A DNA stretch of 64,000 nucleotides from Paenibacillus macquariensis. GTDB lineage: Bacteria; Bacillota; Bacilli; Paenibacillales; Paenibacillaceae. Each line of letters starts with the position of its first letter. Within the stretch, counting starts at the first letter, position 1. Location: NCBI RefSeq assembly GCF_900156375.1, contig NZ_FTNK01000006.1, positions 186,001 to 250,000 of the forward strand, in the 5' to 3' direction. The translations under genes were made by a program, and so were the position numbers. Below are positions 16,734 through 26,738 of the stretch, piece after piece. The notes beneath the pieces were generated by a model. The model had not been told where the DNA came from and searched no databases. It saw only the letters and a program-made list of their open reading frames with translations.

Positions 16734-18809
16734 CTATTTGATGAATTCGTTCGGATCTAAAATCAAGGCAACCTGGCCGTCTCCGAGTATAGTTGCACCA
16801 GAAACACCTTTAATCTGAGGCAGGTATTTCCCTAAACTCTTCAGCACGATTTCACTTTGCCCTATGAAATCCTCTATCGCTAGAGCAGCCATCTTATCCC
16901 CTTTTCGAATCACGATAATCTCTGATTCTTCTTCCTGACTCTCGTCGAAATCAGGAACGCTAAATATACGACTAAGTGAAATTAACGGGATTTGTACACC
17001 ACGAAACTCTACCATTTTATAACCGTGAACTGTGCGAATCTGATTTTGTTTGATAATACCAGTCTCTACAATAGAAGTTAGCGGAATAGCATATTTCTCT
17101 GATCCTAATTGCACTAACATGGCAGAAATAATGGATAACGTTAATGGTAATTGAACTGAGAAATTCGTCCCTTTGCCAGGGGTAGAAATAATGGTTACAT
17201 GTCCACCCAGAGCAGTAATCTTCGCTCTCACGACATCCAACCCAACGCCACGACCAGAAACATCTGAAATGACTTCGGCTGTGCTGAACCCAGCTGCAAA
17301 AAGAAGTTGGTAAACTTCTTCATCTGTCATAGCTGCTCCTTGCGCTTCAGTTACAATACCCTTTTTAATGGCTGACTTAAGGACATTCTGACGGTAAATT
17401 CCTCGGCCATCTTCTTCGATTTCAATAAACACATGATTTCCACTATGAAAAGCACGTAAGTTCACTGTTCCTGTTTCTGGTTTCCCGGCAGCCAATCGAT
17501 CTGTAACAGATTCAATCCCATGGTCAACAGCATTCCGAATTAAATGTACAAGAGGATCCCCGATTTCATCAATAACGGTTCGATCTAGCTCTGTCTCAGA
17601 ACCTGTAATAACTAAATCAATCTTCTTGTCTAAAGATTTCGCTAAGTCACGTATCATCCGCGGGAAGCGATTAAATACCGTGTCTACTGGAACCATTCGA
17701 AGCTTCAGTACGATATTTTGAAGATCAGAACTTACACGACTCATATGCTCTACAGTTTCTGTTAACTCATGATTTCGAGCCTCACTAGCCAACTGTTCTA
17801 AACGGACGCGATCAATCAGAAACTCACTAAACAGATTCATTAGGACGTCGAGTCGCTCAATATCGACACGAATCGTACGTGTTGGTGTACCACCGGTTGT
17901 TTTGACTACATCCTTTGAAGTCTGACTCGTAGGCTGAGTTGGTGCTTGAGGTACCACCACTTTCGACTCTGTTGTTTTTTCCAATTCTGCTGTTGCCGCA
18001 ACTTCTTTGACAGAACTACTCAATTCGCCCATCAATTTCAGAGATTCATGATCTAATTCCACGATACTAACCTTATCTATCTCGGATAAGTTTAATATCA
18101 TCCGCTTCATTTCATCCACACTTTTTTGTGTTATGTAATATAATGAAAAACTCCGATCAAACTTCTCCTGCTCAATATCTTCTACGGACGGATGAGTCTT
18201 AATGACCTCACCAGATCTTTCCAACAAATCAAATACCATATAGGCACGTACAGCTTTTAGATGGCAATCCTCACGAATAAAGACTTCCAGATACAACGCT
18301 CGATGTCCTTCCACAATGGACTGATCCAAGATCGAAAATTGAAACTCATCTAACTGAATAGAATGATTCATTTCGTCATTCACTTGGTCGACTTTTGTGC
18401 TGGTAGTCACACCTTGAGGAGATGGGATCTCACCAAGTACGATTGCCTGTAATGAAGTTACAATCGATGACACATCGGCTTTACCGGTACCACCGTTTAT
18501 AATATCTTCAACCATAGATTCTAGGGCATCCAAGCTTTTAAATAATGTATCAAATATAAAATCTTGCATGGTTAGCTTTTCATTACGTACCAAATCTAAA
18601 ACATTCTCCATTTGATGCGTTAATGACGCAAGGTCTTCATACCCCATCGTTGCAGCCATACCTTTAAGCGTATGAGCTGATCTAAATATTACTTGTACAA
18701 TACTTAAATCATCTGGATTGGACTCCAGTTCAAGCATTTTTTCGTTTAGCGATTGCAGATGATCATTCGACTCGTCAATAAACATAGATAAATATTGATT
18801 CATGTCCAT
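16734..18809 (-). CDS. cheA: Chemotaxis histidine kinase CheA
   Basis: CheA autophosphorylates and passes phosphate to CheY and CheB. Domains in order in the 691-aa protein are: P1 HPt with the phosphorylated His at residue 46 in SAHTLKG; P2 (about 165-270); P3 dimerisation; the P4 kinase with the N box HLIRNAVDHGIES, the G1 box EEDGRGI and the G2 box GRGVGLDVV; and a P5 CheW-like domain at the C-terminus. A Thr/Gln/Pro-rich linker separates P2 and P3. It is the first of the cheA-cheW-cheC-cheD run, directly after cheB. Confidence 0.98.
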   Translation of the reverse strand: MDMNQYLSMFIDESNDHLQSLNEKMLELESNPDDLSIVQVIFRSAHTLKGMAATMGYEDLASLTHQMENVLDLVRNEKLTMQDFIFDTLFKSLDALESMVEDIINGGTGKADVSSIVTSLQAIVLGEIPSPQGVTTSTKVDQVNDEMNHSIQLDEFQFSILDQSIVEGHRALYLEVFIREDCHLKAVRAYMVFDLLERSGEVIKTHPSVEDIEQEKFDRSFSLYYITQKSVDEMKRMILNLSEIDKVSIVELDHESLKLMGELSSSVKEVAATAELEKTTESKVVVPQAPTQPTSQTSKDVVKTTGGTPTRTIRVDIERLDVLMNLFSEFLIDRVRLEQLASEARNHELTETVEHMSRVSSDLQNIVLKLRMVPVDTVFNRFPRMIRDLAKSLDKKIDLVITGSETELDRTVIDEIGDPLVHLIRNAVDHGIESVTDRLAAGKPETGTVNLRAFHSGNHVFIEIEEDGRGIYRQNVLKSAIKKGIVTEAQGAAMTDEEVYQLLFAAGFSTAEVISDVSGRGVGLDVVRAKITALGGHVTIISTPGKGTNFSVQLPLTLSIISAMLVQLGSEKYAIPLTSIVETGIIKQNQIRTVHGYKMVEFRGVQIPLISLSRIFSVPDFDESQEEESEIIVIRKGDKMAALAIEDFIGQSEIVLKSLGKYLPQIKGVSGATILGDGQVALILDPNEFIK

Positions 18810-18841
18810 TGAGATACACCCCCTTATGAGATCACTTTCTA

Positions 18842-20152
18842 TTATTTCATCATTCGAACTAGCATATTAGGAATATCTAATAGAGGTAAAACATGCCTCA
18901 CACAATTCAATTCCACAGCTGAACGAGGCATACCATATACAACACATGTTTCTTCACTTTCAGCATAGGTGTCGGTTACACCTGAATCATACAAAGTCTT
19001 CATTCCTTTGGCACCATCACTTCCCATACCTGTCAGTAGAACGACATGACGAGTTAGCGTATTAAATGGGAGCAATGAATCAAACATGGTATCAACGGAA
19101 GGCCGATGCCCATTACGTGTCCCTTCCTCAGTTAAAGAAATTTCATAATGGCCAGCAGACGCCCGTACGATCTTCATATGGAATCCGCCAGGAGCAATAT
19201 AGGCATATCCTCTACGCAAGACCATACCTTGCTCACCTTCTACTACTTCAAGCGAACTGAAAGAATTAAGCCTTTGCGCAAGTGATTTAGTAAATTTAGG
19301 CGGCATATGCTGCACGATGACTACTGGAGCTGGTAAGCCCCCTGGAATCCGCTCCAAGAGTTCCTTCAAAGCTCTAGGTCCACCGGTTGAGCAACCAATC
19401 GCAACAAGATGTTGGAATGAACTGGATTCACCTTCTATTTCGCTTAAAACTTTACTAGAGGGATTGCTCATTACTAATGGCGTCACCTCTTTGGTTGTTT
19501 TAGTATGTTTAGTCGGATTGAGATCCTTCTCCAAAGGTGGTTTATTATTTGATACTAACGGCCTACTATTATCCATAGGTATTTGTTCTATCTTCTTGGA
19601 AAGAGCTTCACGTTTCTTGTTCCCTTTCATCGTATTCATGATATCTGCTAGAGGTCTATTAGATTCACGAATAGGGTTTGAGAGAATACTTATTTGTTTC
19701 CTCATTTCTTCAGATCTAACTAGTTCTTTAGCTTGCCAAGCGGCTCTTCTTTCTTTGGCTTGCATCGCGACCTTCATTTTCTCAAGAAGGAGTTCGCCAA
19801 CTTGAATGATATCATTAGAGACACTTGCAGAAGGTTTTCTGATGAAGTCAAATGCCCCTGACTCCAGTGCAATGATTGTTTCTCTCATGCCTTCCTCATT
19901 AATTCCAGATAACATAATCACCGGTATGGGATTATCCATCATAATCTCTTTCAAGGCTTCTAAACCATTCATTTCAGGCATCTCAACATCCATAGTGACA
20001 ATGTCAGGCTTTAGTTCGGATACTTTCATTAAAGCTTCCCAGCCATTAACTGCCGTTCCAACCACTTGGAAAGAAGAATCCCTTTCAATAAGATCAGAAA
20101 TGATCTTTCGCATAAAAGGAGAGTCATCCACAACAACAACCTTATAATGCAT
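18842..20152 (-). CDS. cheB: Chemoreceptor methylesterase/response regulator CheB
   Basis: CheB demethylates receptor glutamates when phosphorylated by CheA. The 436-aa protein has an N-terminal receiver (Asp9, Asp10 and the phospho-acceptor Asp55 in VTMDVEMPEMNG) and a C-terminal esterase with AIGCSTGGPRALKE, VVIVQHMPP and TGMGSDGAKGMK. The linker between them is about 110 residues and charged, much longer than the roughly 30-40 in most CheB proteins, so this form is some 80 aa longer than B. subtilis CheB. The ATG has GGGAGG upstream. No cheR lies in the window. Confidence 0.96.
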   Translation of the reverse strand: MHYKVVVVDDSPFMRKIISDLIERDSSFQVVGTAVNGWEALMKVSELKPDIVTMDVEMPEMNGLEALKEIMMDNPIPVIMLSGINEEGMRETIIALESGAFDFIRKPSASVSNDIIQVGELLLEKMKVAMQAKERRAAWQAKELVRSEEMRKQISILSNPIRESNRPLADIMNTMKGNKKREALSKKIEQIPMDNSRPLVSNNKPPLEKDLNPTKHTKTTKEVTPLVMSNPSSKVLSEIEGESSSFQHLVAIGCSTGGPRALKELLERIPGGLPAPVVIVQHMPPKFTKSLAQRLNSFSSLEVVEGEQGMVLRRGYAYIAPGGFHMKIVRASAGHYEISLTEEGTRNGHRPSVDTMFDSLLPFNTLTRHVVLLTGMGSDGAKGMKTLYDSGVTDTYAESEETCVVYGMPRSAVELNCVRHVLPLLDIPNMLVRMMK

Positions 20153-20189
20153 TATGTTACATACCTCCCTGTGTCTTTTTACAGAAGAA

Positions 20190-21089
20190 TCATTTTGTAC
20201 GATGTAGCCACTTATGCATAAATCCTTTGATTCCTGTCAAAGTTTCTCGTTCTGAAGCGGAAGGAACAATCGCATAACGCTTTGCAAGACGTTGAACATC
20301 TTTTGAAGCCACACTATTAGGAAAAGCTATTGAGAAAGGAACTTGTCTCTTTACAGCTTGAACCACATGAGAATCATCACTTATATAACCAAGCATAGGG
20401 ATATCAATATCAAGGAATTTTCGAGCTACTAGTTTGATTTTATTAGCTGTAAACAATGCTTCTTTTTCATCATCCACTCGATTTACAATCAATTGAAACC
20501 CTACATCTTGATCCATACCATGTATTATTTTGATCAATGCATAAGCATCTGTAATCGCCGTTGGTTCAGGTGTAGTTACCACAAGACATTCATCAGCGGA
20601 GGTAATGAACTGTATATTCTCTTTGGATAATCCTGCTCCAGTATCAAAAATAATATAGTCCACCTGACTCGCTAAGAGTTCAATTTGTGAAGTGAAGTAT
20701 TGGATATCATGTTCAGACAGTGATATGAGATCAGTAATTCCTGACCCTCCTGAAATGTAAGACAACCCATTAGGACCTTTGCCGACTATCTCATGAATAC
20801 TTTTCTCTCGTCGAAGTAAGTGATGTAGGTTATATCTCGAACTCGTCCCCATCAGAACATCGATATTAGCCATACCAATATCAGCATCAAAGATCAATAC
20901 TTTCTTCCCTAACGACTGTAGGGAAAGAGCAAAGTTCAAGGTGAAATTTGATTTCCCTACACCCCCTTTACCGCTAGTAACAGTAATGAATTTGGCTAAG
21001 CCTGAAACTTGGCTTTCCTGAGTATCCAACGATCGAGCTCTCTCATTGATCGAGACCATTTTCCTCAAAGATTGAGCTTGATCATTCAT
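20190..21089 (-). CDS. flhG: MinD-like ATPase FlhG (YlxH)
   Basis: FlhG is a ParA/MinD-type ATPase that acts with FlhF to set flagellar number and position. The 299-aa sequence has the deviant P-loop SGKGGVGKSNFTLNFALSL (about 39-57), switch I DADIGMANIDVL, switch II DTGAG and a C-terminal amphipathic region. An N-terminal basic stretch (about 8-23) matches the segment that stimulates FlhF GTPase activity in homologues. It overlaps flhF by 4 bp (ATGA), which is the conserved flhF-flhG arrangement. Confidence 0.95.
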   Translation of the reverse strand: MNDQAQSLRKMVSINERARSLDTQESQVSGLAKFITVTSGKGGVGKSNFTLNFALSLQSLGKKVLIFDADIGMANIDVLMGTSSRYNLHHLLRREKSIHEIVGKGPNGLSYISGGSGITDLISLSEHDIQYFTSQIELLASQVDYIIFDTGAGLSKENIQFITSADECLVVTTPEPTAITDAYALIKIIHGMDQDVGFQLIVNRVDDEKEALFTANKIKLVARKFLDIDIPMLGYISDDSHVVQAVKRQVPFSIAFPNSVASKDVQRLAKRYAIVPSASERETLTGIKGFMHKWLHRTK

Positions 21090-22471
21090 GACTCATCTTT
21101 CCTTTCTCCCAAAAGGAGGTCACATAACATCTTTTGATTCGGCATCATCAAGTCGTCTGGGACATTTTGTCCATTCGTCATATAAGAAAGATGAAGTGGA
21201 AAGTTATTAAGTAAATTAAATATGGGTCCATAACTTCCTGTCTCATCTTGCTTCGTAAAGATCACCTTATCAAGACCATACTTGCTGAAGTGTTCCGTGA
21301 TTTTCACCATATCTTGTGACTTAGACGTCAAGCTCAATACCAAGTACGTTTCACTATCTCCAGCGTGTGAAAGCAAACTTTGAAGCTCCGATACTAACAA
21401 TTCATTTCGATAATTCCTACCAGCCGTATCCATGAGTATTAGATCACAATAGTCAAGACGTTGCATGGCCCGTTGCATATCACCCGGTGATTGGACTACC
21501 TCTAACGGTACATTTAAGATAGACGCATAAGTCCTGAGTTGTTCAACGGCAGATATACGATACGTGTCAGATGTGATAAATCCAACCTTTCGCTGATATC
21601 GGAACAACTGCTCTGCTGCAAGTTTGGCAATGGTTGTTGTCTTGCCAACACCCGTAGGACCAGCGACATAAACAATTTTGGTAGTGCTGTTAATTCCACC
21701 ACCAAGCCGATTTTCAAGAAAAGAAAATGCTTTATCGTAAATAAATTGGTGGAGTTGCTCATCCGTTAAGGAACGCTCGCTATCCTCCCATTTCTCACAA
21801 GCTGCTTCGATCCATTCTGCTCTTAAATGTATGTCCACTTCCTGCTGTATTAGTTGCTCCTGAATTTTTTGAAGTGATTCCGGTAATTCTTCTTTCATCA
21901 TCGAATGCTTGGCCATTTTAGCCATCCACAATTTCATTTCTTTTATTTCCTTTAGCAGTGGATCATCCGATACTTTCTGATCTATCATCTTGATGGAGGC
22001 TTCATGGGTAGGTCTCTCTGGTTCTAGTTGTCGTCTCTCTTCAACTTGTTGTTCTTCTTTTATCATTTCTGACGTTGCTGCAACACTTATTGATGATAGT
22101 TCAAGATCGCGAGCAACATCATTCATCCCAGCTTTAAGAACATCATTCGTTCTTTTGTAAGCTGCCGGAACCGCCTTGTTTGGTACGCTCAATGTCGAGA
22201 GACCAGCGTTTGGAACGCCCTTAATAGAATTCACAGCACTCAATTCATTCTTGGCGGAAGCTTGTTTATTAGGACGCGCTGGGCTTGTAATTGCTTGAGC
22301 TTCTTTCTCTACAGCAGCGACTACTTCAATCCTCTTCTTCGTGAACATACCAAGGAAACCACCTATTTTTATTTCCTTTGTACTAAGAATGACAGCATCT
22401 CTACCTAGTTCACCCCGGATTCGTTGCATGGCATCCGGCATATGTTCGACTATGTACCGCTTCACTCTCAT
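21086..22471 (-). CDS. flhF: Signal-recognition-type GTPase FlhF
   Basis: FlhF is the third SRP GTPase (with Ffh and FtsY) and guides the site of flagellar assembly. The 461-aa protein has a B domain start MRVKRYIVEHMPDAMQ, a long polar linker (about 55-200), an N domain, and a G domain with Walker A GPTGVGKT (271-278), the TSDTYRISAVEQLRTYA segment and DTAGRN. The linker makes it nearly 100 residues longer than B. subtilis FlhF. It overlaps flhA and flhG by 4 bp each. Confidence 0.96.
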   Translation of the reverse strand: MRVKRYIVEHMPDAMQRIRGELGRDAVILSTKEIKIGGFLGMFTKKRIEVVAAVEKEAQAITSPARPNKQASAKNELSAVNSIKGVPNAGLSTLSVPNKAVPAAYKRTNDVLKAGMNDVARDLELSSISVAATSEMIKEEQQVEERRQLEPERPTHEASIKMIDQKVSDDPLLKEIKEMKLWMAKMAKHSMMKEELPESLQKIQEQLIQQEVDIHLRAEWIEAACEKWEDSERSLTDEQLHQFIYDKAFSFLENRLGGGINSTTKIVYVAGPTGVGKTTTIAKLAAEQLFRYQRKVGFITSDTYRISAVEQLRTYASILNVPLEVVQSPGDMQRAMQRLDYCDLILMDTAGRNYRNELLVSELQSLLSHAGDSETYLVLSLTSKSQDMVKITEHFSKYGLDKVIFTKQDETGSYGPIFNLLNNFPLHLSYMTNGQNVPDDLMMPNQKMLCDLLLGERKDES

Positions 22472-24501
22472 AAATTCACCACTCCAACGCTTTGAATTTC
22501 TACATTTGGTTCCAATTCACTATACGAGAGAACGGGTATATCTTGCATGGTACGTTCAATGACCTGTCGTAAATACATACGAATCGTTGGTGATGTTAAG
22601 AAAATAGGTTGTTGTCCCGATTGTAGCAACCTATTAATTTGTTCATTTAACTTCTGATATATCGTCTGTGTAGACATGGGATCCAAAGCAAGATAACTTC
22701 CTTGATCAGACTGCTGCACGCTTTCCGAAATTTTCTTTTCTAACGTTGGACCAACGGTTATGACCTTAAGGGTCTCTCCTTCTTGCGAATACTGCTGAGT
22801 AATTTGTCTTGATAAAGATTGGCGTACATATTCAGTTAGAACATCTGGATCCTTAGAATAAGTTCCACAATCTGCCAATGTCTCAAAAATCGTTACTAAA
22901 TCACGCACAGAAATTTTCTCGCGTAATAATTTTGAAAGCACTTTTTGAACATCCCCCACAGATAACACGGATGGAATCAGTTCATCGACAAGAACAGGAT
23001 AATTTTCTCTTAAATTGTCGATAAGTGTCTTTGTTTCTTGTCGACCAAGTAACTCGTGAGCATGCTTCTTAATCAATTCTGTCAGATGTGTCGCTACCAC
23101 GGAAGGAGGATCCACTACGGTGTACCCAGATAATTCAGCACGTTCCTTAGTACTCTCATCAATCCACAGAGCTGGAAGACCAAATGCAGGCTCTAACGTC
23201 TCAATACCTGATATGGAATCGTCATCATAACCTGGACTCATAGCCAAATAGTGATTAAGTAATAATTCACCACCGCCGACGTTATTCCCTTTAATTTTTA
23301 TGACATATTCATTCGGTTTTAGTTGAATATTGTCGCGAATTCGGATAACAGGGACCACAAGTCCAAGTTCAAGTGCACATTGTCGACGGATCATGATAAT
23401 TCGATCTAGTAAATCTCCACCTTGTTGTGTATCTGCCAGGGGTATAAGTCCGTACCCGAATTCAAATTCAATTGGGTCAACTTGTAGTAAATTAATAACA
23501 CTTTCTGGACTTCTAACCTCTTCAATTTGCTGTTCTTCTTCCAATTGTTCGTCAGCTAATTGTCTCTTATCCAAATTCTGTTGCATCTTTCTTGCAGAGA
23601 ATATTAATAGAACAGCTAGTGGTAACGTCGTAATAATATGAATCGGTGTAAAGAAACCGAGCATTGCAATAGTCCCACCAACAATGTAAATCAATTTAGG
23701 ATAAGCAAACAATTGCTTAGTTAAATCATCTGCAAGATTCCCTTCAGATGAAGCGCGTGTCACAATCAGACCAGCAGCAGTAGAAATCAATAGAGCTGGA
23801 ATCTGACTAACTAATCCATCCCCAATAGTCAGAATCGAATATGTCGAAATCGCTTCACCGAATGACATACCGTGGATGGTCATTCCAATAATAAATCCGC
23901 CAACCAAGTTAATGATCAAGATAATAATACTTGCGATCGCGTCACCTTTAACGAATTTACTGGCACCATCCATGGCACCATAGAAGTCCGCTTCACGTTC
24001 TACTTTGCTACGTCTATCTCTTGCTTGTTTCTCGTTGATTAATCCAGCATTTAAATCTGCATCAATACTCATTTGCTTACCAGGCATTGCGTCTAGTGTA
24101 AAACGTGCTCCTACTTCAGCGACACGTTCAGACCCTTTGGTAATTACAATAAATTGCACAACAACTAGGATTAAGAATACGATAAATCCTATTGCAATTT
24201 GACCACCTGCGATCCAACTACCAAATGTCGCAACGACTGTACCTGCTTCTCCCGTAGAAAGAATCAACTTCGTTGTTGATACATTCAATGCAAGACGAAA
24301 TAACGTCGTAATAAGAAGTAGTGATGGGAAAATGGAAAACTCAAGTGCTTCCTTGGTATTCATAGATACCAATAAAATCATGAGTGCAATTGAAATGTTA
24401 ATCACGAGCAAAATATCTAAAAGCCACGCCGGGATTGGAAGAATCATCATAAGAACAATACCGATGATTCCTGTCAGGACGGTGATTTCTTTGATTTTCA
24501 C
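22468..24501 (-). CDS. flhA: Flagellar type III export gate protein FlhA
   Basis: FlhA forms the nonameric export-gate ring that receives chaperone-substrate complexes. The 677-aa protein has about eight N-terminal membrane helices and the highly conserved cytoplasmic FHIPEP loop (around DRRSKVEREADFYGAMDGAS). A large soluble C-terminal domain follows with PAFGLPALWIDES and the ending YSELEPNVEIQSVG. The start is GTG at 24501, with GGAGG 11 nt upstream. It lies 26 bp after flhB and overlaps flhF, the conserved order. Confidence 0.97.
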   Translation of the reverse strand: MKIKEITVLTGIIGIVLMMILPIPAWLLDILLVINISIALMILLVSMNTKEALEFSIFPSLLLITTLFRLALNVSTTKLILSTGEAGTVVATFGSWIAGGQIAIGFIVFLILVVVQFIVITKGSERVAEVGARFTLDAMPGKQMSIDADLNAGLINEKQARDRRSKVEREADFYGAMDGASKFVKGDAIASIIILIINLVGGFIIGMTIHGMSFGEAISTYSILTIGDGLVSQIPALLISTAAGLIVTRASSEGNLADDLTKQLFAYPKLIYIVGGTIAMLGFFTPIHIITTLPLAVLLIFSARKMQQNLDKRQLADEQLEEEQQIEEVRSPESVINLLQVDPIEFEFGYGLIPLADTQQGGDLLDRIIMIRRQCALELGLVVPVIRIRDNIQLKPNEYVIKIKGNNVGGGELLLNHYLAMSPGYDDDSISGIETLEPAFGLPALWIDESTKERAELSGYTVVDPPSVVATHLTELIKKHAHELLGRQETKTLIDNLRENYPVLVDELIPSVLSVGDVQKVLSKLLREKISVRDLVTIFETLADCGTYSKDPDVLTEYVRQSLSRQITQQYSQEGETLKVITVGPTLEKKISESVQQSDQGSYLALDPMSTQTIYQKLNEQINRLLQSGQQPIFLTSPTIRMYLRQVIERTMQDIPVLSYSELEPNVEIQSVGVVNL

Positions 24502-24527
24502 GGTTCTCTATGCCTCCAATCCCACAT

Positions 24528-25610
24528 TTATGATTTTTTACCTTTTAGTTTATATACATAGGCCAGTACTTCAGCCACCGCCTGAAACAAATCTGCAGGA
24601 ATCGAATCTCCGATTTCCGCTCTTTGAAAGAGTGCGCGAGCCAGAGGCTTATTTTCCATTGTAGTGACGCCATGTTCCTTCGCAATTGCTTTAATCCTTA
24701 AAGCCATATAATCCTGACCTTTAGCAATAATCTTTGGAGCCTCCATGGTAGATCCATCATATTTCAAAGCGATCGCAAAGTGGGTTGGGTTCGTGATAAT
24801 AACATCTGCCTTCGGGACTTCTTGCATCATGCGTTGCATAGCCATCCTTCGTTGACGTTCCCTAATCTTCCCTTTAATTAACGGATCACCTTCCATTTTT
24901 TTGTACTCATCTTTTATATCTTGCTTCGACATTCGTATTCCTTTTTCATATTCATACTTTTGGTAAATATAATCCAAAATAGCTAGTACAAATAACGCAA
25001 TTGCAATTTTAAGCCCTAAATTCATCGTCAGATCTGCTACAAACTTTAAGATATTATCTAAATTTATTTCAGACAGTGATGCAATTTCTACCTTTTTACC
25101 CCATAAAGTACTGTAAACGAGATACCCGATAATTGTTAGCTTGACTAAAGATTTAGCAAATTCAACTAATGATCTCATCGAGAATATATTTTTGAACCCT
25201 TTGATGGGATTAAGCTTGTTGAATTCCATTTTTAGACCTGTGAGCAAGAAACCCACCTGCATGAAATTCGCAATAAGTGCCATGACGACCACCGTTATAA
25301 ACAAGGGGGCCATCATCATCAATACCTGAATACCATATTCTTTAAATATCATCATGACATTGTTGATTGTTATCTCAGTCAACAACCGGTTCATAAATAT
25401 ATCGCTGTACAAATTAACAAGTCGTTCCTTAAAGAATCCACTAAATATAAGAAGACAGAGAAACGCAGAAAGAAGCGTGACAGAGCCTGAAATCTCCATA
25501 CTCTTTGCAACTTGTCCCTTTTTTCGTGTATCTTGGCGTTTTTTAGGAGTGGCCCTCTCTGTTTTCTCTTGAGAAAATAGCTGTAAGTCCAAAGGATATC
25601 TAAAGGACAC
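24528..25610 (-). CDS. flhB: Flagellar type III export switch protein FlhB
   Basis: FlhB sits at the export gate and, after self-cleavage, switches secretion from rod/hook to filament substrates. The 360-aa protein begins LDLQLFSQEKTERATPKKRQ, has four membrane helices (about 40-215), and carries the self-cleavage site NPTH at 274-277 followed by FAIALKYDGS. I place the start at GTG 25610 because GGAGG lies 8 nt upstream and homologues begin here; TTG at 25634, overlapping the fliR stop, would add eight atypical residues. A second gene for a FlhB C-terminal-like protein lies at 54.3-54.6 kb. Confidence 0.95.
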   Translation of the reverse strand: MSFRYPLDLQLFSQEKTERATPKKRQDTRKKGQVAKSMEISGSVTLLSAFLCLLIFSGFFKERLVNLYSDIFMNRLLTEITINNVMMIFKEYGIQVLMMMAPLFITVVVMALIANFMQVGFLLTGLKMEFNKLNPIKGFKNIFSMRSLVEFAKSLVKLTIIGYLVYSTLWGKKVEIASLSEINLDNILKFVADLTMNLGLKIAIALFVLAILDYIYQKYEYEKGIRMSKQDIKDEYKKMEGDPLIKGKIRERQRRMAMQRMMQEVPKADVIITNPTHFAIALKYDGSTMEAPKIIAKGQDYMALRIKAIAKEHGVTTMENKPLARALFQRAEIGDSIPADLFQAVAEVLAYVYKLKGKKS

Positions 25611-25630
25611 GATCAAATCCTCCATCCTGC

Positions 25631-26425
25631 TCAATTTGGCTGTTTCCCAATGACCCCTAGCAGGTTGTGCATCGATTCGAACAAAATTTCAAAAAGGTTG
25701 CCGAATACATATGAAAAACTGGGGATGAGCAATAACAACATCGCCAAACCTAAGAAAATTTTCAGTGGAACTCCAATAACAAAGATGTTAAATTGAGGTG
25801 CAGTTCTCGCTAAAAAGCCAAGCCCAACATCAGTTAAAAACATCGCTACTACCAACGGAGCTGACATTTGAAAAGCTAACACAAAGGATTGACTAAACGT
25901 TTTAATTAAAAATTCAGTAATACTACCACCGTACAGCTTCATGTAGAAATCATTTCCTAATGGAATCCATTTATAACTATCAAAAATAGCTTCTATTAAA
26001 TGTAAATGACCGTTCATACTTAGAAAGAGCAGCATTGCAATCATGTATTTGAAATTACCTAGCATCGGTACAGAAGCACCAGTCATAGGATCCAATACAT
26101 TGGCAATCCCGAATCCAATTTGTATATCTATGAATGAACCTGCTGTCTGAATCGCTGTGATCAACATGTACCCAACAAACCCCAGCAGTAATCCCACCAT
26201 GATTTCACTTATTATGAGTAGAATATAAGTCATATCTTGTGGAATGGACTGATTAATACCATAGGTTAGGTAAATGAGCAGACTGATAAAAAATGATAAT
26301 CCTACCTTAAACTGCGCAGGCACACCCTTAGATGAAAAGACTGGAGCTACGACAAAAAAAGATGTAATTCGACAAAAAATTAGCAAAAAGATCGGGAAAC
26401 CTTGCAGTATTAATTCCATTGACAT
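25631..26425 (-). CDS. fliR: Flagellar type III export protein FliR
   Basis: FliR forms, with FliP and FliQ, the helical export pore. The 264-aa hydrophobic protein has about six membrane segments. It carries the family motif IGFGIANVLDPMTGASVPMLG minus its first residues and VVAMFLTDVGLGFLARTAPQ in its C-terminal half. It lies 5 bp after fliQ and just before flhB, the conserved fliP-Q-R-flhB order. Confidence 0.96.
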   Translation of the reverse strand: MSMELILQGFPIFLLIFCRITSFFVVAPVFSSKGVPAQFKVGLSFFISLLIYLTYGINQSIPQDMTYILLIISEIMVGLLLGFVGYMLITAIQTAGSFIDIQIGFGIANVLDPMTGASVPMLGNFKYMIAMLLFLSMNGHLHLIEAIFDSYKWIPLGNDFYMKLYGGSITEFLIKTFSQSFVLAFQMSAPLVVAMFLTDVGLGFLARTAPQFNIFVIGVPLKIFLGLAMLLLLIPSFSYVFGNLFEILFESMHNLLGVIGKQPN

Positions 26426-26430
26426 TCAAC

Positions 26431-26700
26431 CTAACCGATATATTTATACAAATTGTCTAATATATTAAAGGTAAAGTCTACGAGTGTCGTTAAAATCCAA
26501 GGACCAAACAACAATAACGATAACAATACAGCAATTATTTTTGGAACAAACGCGAGTGTTTGCTCCTGTATCTGGGTGGTTGCTTGAAATATACTAATAA
26601 TCAAACCAACCACGAGTCCCAGAAGCAACATTGGTGCACTTACTTTAAGTGCGGTGTAAATCGCTTGTCCAGCCAGTCCAATAATAAAATCCGAATTCAT
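26431..26700 (-). CDS. fliQ: Flagellar type III export protein FliQ
   Basis: This small pore subunit is 89 aa with two membrane helices (about 13-35 and 50-75). Between them lies SIFQATTQIQEQTLAFVPKI, the hallmark of FliQ/SctS. The ATG start has GGGAGATC upstream. It lies between fliP and fliR. Confidence 0.97.
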   Translation of the reverse strand: MNSDFIIGLAGQAIYTALKVSAPMLLLGLVVGLIISIFQATTQIQEQTLAFVPKIIAVLLSLLLFGPWILTTLVDFTFNILDNLYKYIG

Positions 26701-26738
26701 GACTGATCTCCCTCACCACATATACGTCTTACTATGTG

